From Winogradskyella psychrotolerans RS-3 (lineage in GTDB: Bacteria > Bacteroidota > Bacteroidia > Flavobacteriales > Flavobacteriaceae): a stretch of DNA of 64,000 nucleotides. A model generated the notes under the pieces. The model was given only the letters and a program-made list of their open reading frames with translations. It made no database searches and had not been told where the DNA came from. A program made the position numbers and the translations under genes. The stretch covers positions 124,001 to 188,000 of the forward strand of contig NZ_ATMR01000095.1 in NCBI RefSeq assembly GCF_000427335.1, written 5' to 3'. Below, in pieces: positions 57,708 to 64,000 of the stretch (position 1 is the first letter of the stretch; every line of letters begins with the position of its first letter).

Positions 57708-59171
57708 ATGAGAAAGTACAACTTTTTATTACTATTTACTACAGTGCTATTTCTTAATAGCTATAGTCAATCTAAACAAAATCAAAATAGCCAAAAACCC
57801 AATGTAGTAATCATTTTTATAGACGATGAAGGTTATGGTGATGTAGGAAGTTATGGCGCAACTGGTTTCCAAACACCTAATTTGGATCATATGGCGAGTA
57901 AAGGAATGAGGTTTACAAATTATTATGCAGCTCAACCTGTTTGTAGTGCTTCACGTGCTGGCATTTTAACAGGTTCTTATCCCAATAGAATAGGAATTTC
58001 AGCGGCTTTAACTCCACTCCATAAAAAAGGACTTAATTCCAATGAATTAACAATTGCCGAAATGTTTAAGGAACAAGGATATAAAACGGCTTGTTTTGGT
58101 AAATGGCATTTAGGATGGCAAAAAGAATTTTTACCATTACAACATGGTTTTGATGAGTATGTAGGTTTACCATATTCAAATGATATGTGGCCACGTAACA
58201 ACATAACTGGAGAAAAAGTACCCACAACACATAAACGATCAAGATATCCAGAACTTCCATTGATGGAAGGCAATGAAATTAAAAAATATATAACATCGTT
58301 AGAAGACCAAGACGAGTTAACAACACTTTACACAGAGAAAGCTGTTGATTTTATCAATAAAAACGCAAAAGATCCCTTCTTTTTATATGTTCCTCACACT
58401 ATGGGTCATGTGCCACTTGGTGTATCTGATAAGTTTAGAGGTAAAAGCGAGCAAGGATTATATGGAGATGTTATGATGGAAATTGATTGGTCTGTTGGAG
58501 AGATAAGTAAAGCATTAGAAAAGAATAAAATTGCAGATAACACTATTTTTATTTTTACCACAGACAATGGACCTTGGTTAAACTATGGGAATCATGCTGG
58601 ATCATCTGGAGGATTAAGAGAAGGTAAATTATCTAGTTGGGAAGGTGGTCAACGTGTTCCGTTTATTATTCGTTGGCCTGGTAATGTACCTGAAGGAACG
58701 GTTTGTAATAAATTAGCCTGTGCTATAGATTTACTTCCTACCCTTGCGGCTATTACAGATGGAAAACTATCTGAAAATAAAATTGATGGCGTAGATATAT
58801 CATCACTTTGGAAAGGAGATTTTGAAGCAACACCTCGTGAAACGATTCTTTATTATTATAGAAGAAATAACTTAAACGCAGTTAGAAAAGGAAACTGGAA
58901 GTTAGTTTTACCACATAAATATAATTCTAACGATACAATAGCAGGAAATGATGGTGTTCATGGAAAAACGAAAAAAATGGCTATTGAGCAACCTGAACTT
59001 TATAATCTATCTAGAGATCCAGGAGAGCAATACAATGTAATCGCTTCTCACCCAGAAAAAGTAAAAGAACTTATGGTAGTTGTCGAAAAATACCGAAAAG
59101 AATTAGGAGATTTAAATGTGGGAATCGCAAAAGGAAGTGAGAACAGAGAAATAGGTGAACTCAAAAAATAA
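57708..59171 (+). CDS. S1-family sulfatase with a CSASR motif
   Basis: About 487 residues from the ATG at 57708; an earlier in-frame start at 57630 lies inside the previous gene and is rejected. The signal peptide ends NSYSQ. The substrate Cys is C79 in QPVCSASRAGILTGSY, so the third motif position is Ala instead of Pro; FGE and anaerobic maturases accept both. Other parts are IFIDDEGYGD, FGKWHLGW and FTTDNGPWLNYGNHAGS, an arylsulfatase A-like end. LREGKLSSWEGGQRVPF follows. It is the only one of the 14 sulfatases with Ala at this position. Confidence 0.93.
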   Translation: MRKYNFLLLFTTVLFLNSYSQSKQNQNSQKPNVVIIFIDDEGYGDVGSYGATGFQTPNLDHMASKGMRFTNYYAAQPVCSASRAGILTGSYPNRIGISAALTPLHKKGLNSNELTIAEMFKEQGYKTACFGKWHLGWQKEFLPLQHGFDEYVGLPYSNDMWPRNNITGEKVPTTHKRSRYPELPLMEGNEIKKYITSLEDQDELTTLYTEKAVDFINKNAKDPFFLYVPHTMGHVPLGVSDKFRGKSEQGLYGDVMMEIDWSVGEISKALEKNKIADNTIFIFTTDNGPWLNYGNHAGSSGGLREGKLSSWEGGQRVPFIIRWPGNVPEGTVCNKLACAIDLLPTLAAITDGKLSENKIDGVDISSLWKGDFEATPRETILYYYRRNNLNAVRKGNWKLVLPHKYNSNDTIAGNDGVHGKTKKMAIEQPELYNLSRDPGEQYNVIASHPEKVKELMVVVEKYRKELGDLNVGIAKGSENREIGELKK

Positions 59172-59187
59172 ATAAACTTTCACATAG

Positions 59188-59208
59188 ACTCTGACTATAC
59201 TTCAGAGT
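59188..59208. repeat. 7-base inverted repeat between two sulfatase genes
   Basis: ACTCTGA and TCAGAGT flank a 7-base loop (59188-59194 with 59202-59208), 16 bases after a sulfatase stop. No T-tract follows, so it is not a clear terminator; it may slow RNA decay or mark a weak stop inside the operon. Confidence 0.35.
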
Positions 59209-59317
59209 ATATAAAATTTAGCAGCACGTTTAGAGAAATATTTAGGAATCGTACTTGTATTATAAATGGGTATTAATGGAACTGATTTTACCCAAAAAAA
59301 TAATTAATTTAATAGTT

Positions 59318-60742
59318 ATGAAAAATATTAAAAATGTAATAGGAATAACATTCCTTTTTTTTAGTGTTTCTATGATTTCACAGGAAGTAAAAAAGCCAAA
59401 TATTATATTAATTATGGCTGATGATGTAAGCTGGAATTGTTTTGGGACTTACGGTGCCGAAGATTATGAAACACCTAACATTGATGCCTTAGCTTCCAAA
59501 GGCATAAAGTTTAATCACTGTTATTCTACACCAATTTGCACGCCTTCTAGGGTGAAAATTATGACGGGTCAATATAATTTCAGGAATTACACCCATTTTG
59601 GATACCTTAATCCTAAAGACAAAACATTTGGGCACTTAATGAAAGATGCTGGCTATAAAACGGCTATTGCTGGTAAATGGCAATTAAACGGATTGTACCA
59701 TAATGCAGAAGGTAGTTTAGACGCAAATAGACCACAAAAAGCTGGTTTTGATGAGTCTTATTTATGGCAAGTAACAACACAAAAAAAAGCCCTAAACGGA
59801 GGTGAACGTTTTTGGAGTCCACCCTTAGAACGTAATGGAAAATTGATAAGCACAGAAGAGAATATGGGAAAATACGGTCCTGATATTATGTCTGACTTTG
59901 TTTGTGATTTTATTGAAGAGAATAAAGACGAACCCTTCTTTGTGTATTATCCAACTGTTTTGGTTCATAGTCCTTTTGTACCAACGCCAGAAACAATCGG
60001 CGACCAACCAAAAGGTCAAAGCGCTAATAGAGCACCCAGAGACAGAAAATTGAAAAAAGACAATTATGTGGCTATGGTTAATTATTTGGATAAAATTGTT
60101 GGCAAAATTGTAAAGAAAGTAGAAGATGAAGGGCTGCTTGAAAATACCATTATTTTATTTACATCAGACAATGGGACAGAGTCTATAACTTCTCGTTGGA
60201 ATGGGCAAAATATTAAAGGAGCCAAAGGAGAAACAGTAGACATGGGCACACATGTTCCATTTATAGCCTATTGGAAAGGACATACGCCAAAGGGCATGGA
60301 AAGTGAAGACTTAATAGACTTTACAGATTTCTATACCACCTTTGCGGATATTGCTTCCTTAAATTTGACAGATAAAGACCCTATTGACGGACGTAGTTTT
60401 TTACCACAACTACAAGGGGAAACAGGAAAACCAAGAGAATGGGTATTTTGGCACTATCAACCTTACTGGGGAAAAGCAGGAAAATATAAAGGCGCTCAAT
60501 TCGTAAGAAATCAAGAGTATAAATTGTATCGTAATGGAGGTATGTACCATATACCTAGTGATATTCATGAAACGAAGAATTTACTATTAGAAGAACTTAA
60601 TACTTCGCTTATATTCACAAAAACAATTCTTCAAAACGTGCTCGAACAAGCTCCTCCTGCTCCATCAGTTGATGAGGATAGAGAATCAAAAGAAAGACCT
60701 GTATATCCATCTTGGAAGAATATGGTTAACCCAAATGATTAA
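59318..60742 (+). CDS. S1-family sulfatase
   Basis: About 474 residues from the ATG at 59318 (the frame is open back to 59255), with a signal peptide ending SMISQ. The substrate Cys is C74 in TPICTPSRVKIMTGQY. Other segments are IMADDVSWNC, with Cys41 next to the metal-binding Asp pair, AGKWQLNG (GKWQ in place of GKWH) and FTSDNGTESIT. GAKGETVDMGTHVPFIAYW and FWHYQPYWGKAGKYKGAQFVR complete the fold. The variation around the Lys/His pair sets it apart from the other sulfatases here. It lies in the last run of three sulfatases. Confidence 0.92.
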   Translation: MKNIKNVIGITFLFFSVSMISQEVKKPNIILIMADDVSWNCFGTYGAEDYETPNIDALASKGIKFNHCYSTPICTPSRVKIMTGQYNFRNYTHFGYLNPKDKTFGHLMKDAGYKTAIAGKWQLNGLYHNAEGSLDANRPQKAGFDESYLWQVTTQKKALNGGERFWSPPLERNGKLISTEENMGKYGPDIMSDFVCDFIEENKDEPFFVYYPTVLVHSPFVPTPETIGDQPKGQSANRAPRDRKLKKDNYVAMVNYLDKIVGKIVKKVEDEGLLENTIILFTSDNGTESITSRWNGQNIKGAKGETVDMGTHVPFIAYWKGHTPKGMESEDLIDFTDFYTTFADIASLNLTDKDPIDGRSFLPQLQGETGKPREWVFWHYQPYWGKAGKYKGAQFVRNQEYKLYRNGGMYHIPSDIHETKNLLLEELNTSLIFTKTILQNVLEQAPPAPSVDEDRESKERPVYPSWKNMVNPND

Positions 60743-60771
60743 TCGAGTACAATACTCAAACACAAAAGATT

Positions 60772-62333
60772 ATGATTAGCAACAAATTAAAAGTTTTAGT
60801 CATTATAATATTCTCGATTTTTATCTCCATAGATTCGGCATTTGGGCAAAAAAACGAACAACGACCAAACATCGTTTTAATTATGGGTGATGACATTGGC
60901 TTTTCTGATATTGGATCTTTTGGAGGAGAAATAGAGACCCCTAATATTGATCGATTAGCCAATGAAGGGATGCGTTTTACAACCTTTTATAATATGGCCA
61001 AATGCTCGCCTACAAGGTCATCATTGTTAACAGGCTTATATACGGGTGGAAATGGAGCTGTTCATTTAGCCAATTTGACAAAAGAAAGAGGTTATATCAA
61101 TATCATGAGTGGAAAAGAACACTTTAATAACTGGGTACCTGAGTACTGTAAAGCGGAAAATGCATTTGACCATTCCTTTCTTTTTGGGCAACAACAGAAT
61201 ATTTCTTACCTCCATCTGGAAAATTCTCTGAACCGTATTTTTTAGAAGGAAAGCAATTAGATCCAAGCGATATTAAACATGAAATTTCACCAATGTATCA
61301 AACCGATTTTATCACAGATTATGCATTGAATTGGTTGGATGAATCTATTAAAGGAGAGGACAAGCCTTTCTTTCTATATCTACCTTATCACGCTGCTCAT
61401 TATCCATTACAAGCAAGACCGAAGGATATTGAAAAATACAAAGGAAAATATAAAAAAGGTTGGGATGAATTACGAAAAGAACGCTTCAATAAAATGCAAA
61501 AAATTGGGATAATACCTAAAGACGTGAAATTAAGCCCACCTGAGAACGATTTAAATAGAAAAGGGAAGCCATTTGTTCCAGAATATAAAGAATATTATCC
61601 ATGGGACGATTTAACGGAAGAGAAAAAAGATTCTCTTGATCTTGAGATGGCAGTGTACGCAGCCATTATAGATAGAATGGATCAGAATATTGGTCGAGTA
61701 TTAAAAAAATTAGAAGACGAGAATAAATTAGAAAACACCTTAATCCTGTTTTTAGTAGACAATGGCTCATGTCTTTTTTTTAAAAATCAAATTACAGATG
61801 TACAGCCCGGACCTGCAAACTCCTACTGGAGCTTACGTACTTCTTGGGCTAATTTAGGAAACACGCCTTATAGACAATATAAACAAGCAGGACATGAAGG
61901 TGGAAGTCATACACCATTTATTGCATATTGGCCTAATAAAATTAAACCCAATACAATTACAAATCAACCAGCACATGTAGTTGATATAGCACCAACTTTT
62001 TTGGATGTTTTAGATATGGAATACCCTGAGACCATTCACGGATATAATACAGAACCTTTACATGGAAGTTCTTTACTTCCAATCTTTGAAGGTAAACAAA
62101 GAGAAGAACCCGATTATTTTATCTCCGGAGTTAAGAATATGAGAATGTTTAGAAGTGGTGATTACAAAATTGTACAACTAAATGGAGGTCAATGGGAATT
62201 ATACAATATAATAAAAGACCCAACAGAGGTTAATAATCTTGCTAGCACTCTTCCTGAAAAAGTAGAAGAATTGGAATCAAAATTTAGTACGACACCTTTA
62301 GGATATACAGATCGTAAAAAAAGAAAAAACTAA
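60772..62333 (+). CDS. S1-family sulfatase, interrupted by a one-base frameshift
   Basis: The frames 60772-61245 and the one containing 61293-62333 join into one sulfatase of about 520 residues when one base is added near 61181-61188 (a T5 run followed by GGG). The repaired part then reads ...ATTEYFLPPSGKFSEPYF and leads to LEGKQLDPSDIKHEISPMYQ. The substrate Cys is C78 in AKCSPTRSSLLTGLYTGGNG. Other parts are IMGDDIGFSD, MSGKEHFNNW (Lys kept, Trp replaced) and FLVDNGSCLFF. A signal peptide ends SAFGQ. Its CSPTR motif, GLYTGGNGAV and GHEGGSHTPFIAYWPNKI match the arylsulfatase branch with a long central region. Miscall is likely. Confidence 0.9.
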
Positions 62334-62579
62334 AAAGTAAGATTAACATTTTAAAAATAAGCCCTGTAGGTTTACACAAATCGATTGGTGTTATACATTA
62401 AAAACAATATTTAAAATAGATGTAATTCTTAATATTGCGATTTGATGGCAGTTTTGAGCAATGATTTAGTGAATGAGAGTAAATAAAGTTGAGTTGCTAG
62501 TGCTATTTTTACATAGCCTTCAAAATGTGAAAACCATGTTTCATTTAGTGGCTATTTAATCAAGTATACAACTATAATC
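62334..62579. other. Intergenic gap before the truncated final gene
   Basis: 246 AT-rich bases after the last sulfatase. There is no obvious terminator and no small gene. It probably holds the promoter of the next gene, which would make that gene a separate unit. Confidence 0.4.
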
Positions 62580-64000
62580 ATGTATAAGTTTTTAACATCT
62601 TTCTTGTTTTTTCTAGCATTTGTTCAGATTTCTAATGCACAATTTTTATGGTACGAAAATGAATCAAACATCTATAAAATTGAACAAGAAAGTACAAGCT
62701 CAGGCACATTTCTTAGAGATGTTCCAAATCCAAATACTACCGGAATAAATACAAATACAACCGTTTCTAAATTTAATAGAGAAGAAGGCACAAGTGCTTT
62801 TTTACAATTCGATTTATACAACACTGTAATCGATTTTTCAGGATATGCTGTAACATTCAAAGCCTATATCGATATACCAACAGCAGCATTAACAGCAAAT
62901 AATTCAAAAATAAGTGTGCATTTATCTCATGCTACGGTAAGTTCGGAAAGTGAAATAGAGCTCAATTTTACCGTTGGGCAACAATGGGAAACATTTACCT
63001 TTAATTTTAATGGGACTTCAATACCTAACGCCATTATCAATGCTAATGGTTATCAACATATTGCATTAGGTTTTGCCAATGGCACAGCATCAGTTCCTAC
63101 AACTACGTATTATATAGACTCTATTAGTGGCACAACAGACCAAATAGTGGACGTCGCTCCTCACCCAGCCTCATGGTTGTCAGGCTCATGGGGAATTACG
63201 TTTCCGGTTTTTGGAGGGGAGCGTTTAGATTCTGAAGTGGCAGGCGGTTACAATCTTCCTGCTGGTGCACAAGAAGTAGTAGATGAATTGCCTGCTGTAG
63301 GCCATGTGATTACAAACTTGTCTTATTTTGCCCATTCGCATTATTTCGCACTTAGACAGAATAGCAATGTTGATGTCGCTACTGAAATCCATGAAGCATT
63401 AGTGCCTAGTGTAGCCAATCAAAACATTATTTTTGAGGTCATGCAAACATTCATAGACGATGGTAAAAAGGTGATTTTGTACATCTCTACCAATTACTTA
63501 GATAGAGCTATTGATGATGGCGCAGACATTGAAGCCGCTTGGATCAATTACTACACTAACAATTTTGCAGGCGACGAATATGCAGCATACAAGGATTTAA
63601 TTGAAGGCTTTGTACTCGAAGTTAAAGATTATGCCGATGGCTATTGGTTAGATACCACTTCAAAACTACACAATGATGGGCATTTAGAAGATTTTGTGCA
63701 AATGATTAAAAATACCGATCCTACTGCAATTATAGGAGCACAACCTACAGGGCTTTATTTTACAGATGAAAATGGCGACAATCTTTTGGTAGATTCTGAT
63801 GGTATTGATGACGAGGATGATAGCGACTATAGAATTATAAAGTTTGAAGCCAATAGTACCTATCAAGATTATACCAAAGGCCATGTGACACCACTTGGCC
63901 AAGGCGCACCACCAAACTCTTGGGCTTATGAAGAATATACCATACCTAATATGGTAGAAAACCCATGGTCTATGTACGAAGGTAATACCGTACTAAAACA
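62580..64000 (+). CDS. Secreted two-domain protein, putative barrel glycosidase (partial, truncated by window end)
   Basis: A frame open from the ATG at 62580 to the window edge (473 complete codons, no stop). A signal peptide (MYKFLTSFLFFLAFVQISNAQ) is followed by about 165 residues of beta-sandwich (FLQFDLYNTVIDFSGYAVTF, WETFTFNFNGTSIP, TTYYIDSISG) resembling a carbohydrate-binding module. A catalytic-looking domain then begins (SGSWGITFPVFGGERLD). It contains VGHVITNLSYFAHSHYFALR, KKVILYISTNYLDRA, YADGYWLDTTSKLHND with D358 and YRIIKFEANSTYQDY with E423. A D/E pair about 65 residues apart at strand ends resembles retaining barrel glycosidases of the fucosidase/fucanase type. No family can be named. 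By position it is the best candidate for the endo-acting enzyme that the locus otherwise lacks. Confidence 0.75.
   Translation, partial: MYKFLTSFLFFLAFVQISNAQFLWYENESNIYKIEQESTSSGTFLRDVPNPNTTGINTNTTVSKFNREEGTSAFLQFDLYNTVIDFSGYAVTFKAYIDIPTAALTANNSKISVHLSHATVSSESEIELNFTVGQQWETFTFNFNGTSIPNAIINANGYQHIALGFANGTASVPTTTYYIDSISGTTDQIVDVAPHPASWLSGSWGITFPVFGGERLDSEVAGGYNLPAGAQEVVDELPAVGHVITNLSYFAHSHYFALRQNSNVDVATEIHEALVPSVANQNIIFEVMQTFIDDGKKVILYISTNYLDRAIDDGADIEAAWINYYTNNFAGDEYAAYKDLIEGFVLEVKDYADGYWLDTTSKLHNDGHLEDFVQMIKNTDPTAIIGAQPTGLYFTDENGDNLLVDSDGIDDEDDSDYRIIKFEANSTYQDYTKGHVTPLGQGAPPNSWAYEEYTIPNMVENPWSMYEGNTVLK

Noticed and set aside
59188..59208. The inverted repeat as a rho-independent terminator.
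   Set aside because: The stem is only 7 bases with a 7-base loop and is not followed by a T-tract.
14900..64000. CRISPR arrays, tRNA or rRNA genes, and insertion sequences.
   Set aside because: No regularly spaced repeats, no cloverleaf-like sequences and no transposase frames were seen.

Overview
The window comes from a low-GC marine Bacteroidota, most likely a member of the Flavobacteriaceae. The reasons are the A/T-rich sequence, the type IX secretion and gliding genes porV, porU and gldJ, a cargo protein with a T9SS type A C-terminal sorting domain, and many Bacteroidota-style signal peptides and lipoproteins. No genus can be fixed from the sequence alone.

Region 1 (about 1-10340) is core chromosome: the N-terminal part of pyruvate dehydrogenase E1 alpha, cytidine deaminase, porV, porU, gldJ, murF and a small VOC protein. 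All of these frames are intact. Region 2 (about 10341-14860) is a transition. It holds an AT-rich gap, a large secreted T9SS cargo protein and a genuine formylglycine-generating enzyme (FGE), each closed by a strong hairpin terminator.

Region 3 (about 14900-64000, open at the right edge) is a large locus for degrading a sulfated, fucose-containing polysaccharide, most simply fucoidan. It holds 14 Cys-type S1 sulfatases, three GH29 alpha-L-fucosidases, one GH95-like enzyme, three proteins of the uncharacterised GHL15 glycosidase-like family, two secreted carbohydrate-esterase-like alpha/beta hydrolases, one TonB-dependent receptor and a surface lipoprotein. At the edge lies a truncated beta-domain plus barrel protein. 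Two divergent arms leave an intergenic region at 25984-26199: a leftward arm (receptor, GH29, GHL15, three sulfatases) and a long rightward arm.

The exo-fucosidases, sulfatases and esterases would act together, with sulfate and acyl groups removed before the fucosidic bonds are cut. The FGE at 13686 would activate the sulfatases. A second sub-module (52890-57682) combines a DUF1080 protein, a FAD:protein FMN transferase, a YceI protein, a Cys-pair-less SUMF1-like protein and a Tat-exported Gfo/Idh/MocA oxidoreductase. It looks like an extracytoplasmic redox branch, possibly 3-keto-glycoside cleavage.

No SusD, no local regulator, no cytoplasmic fucose catabolism and no clear endo-fucanase is visible. 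The last may be the truncated gene at the right edge.

Seven genes of region 3 carry eight single-base frameshifts. Every one is repaired by adding one base, and seven of the eight lie in an A/T homopolymer. This points to homopolymer undercalls in the assembly more than to gene decay.
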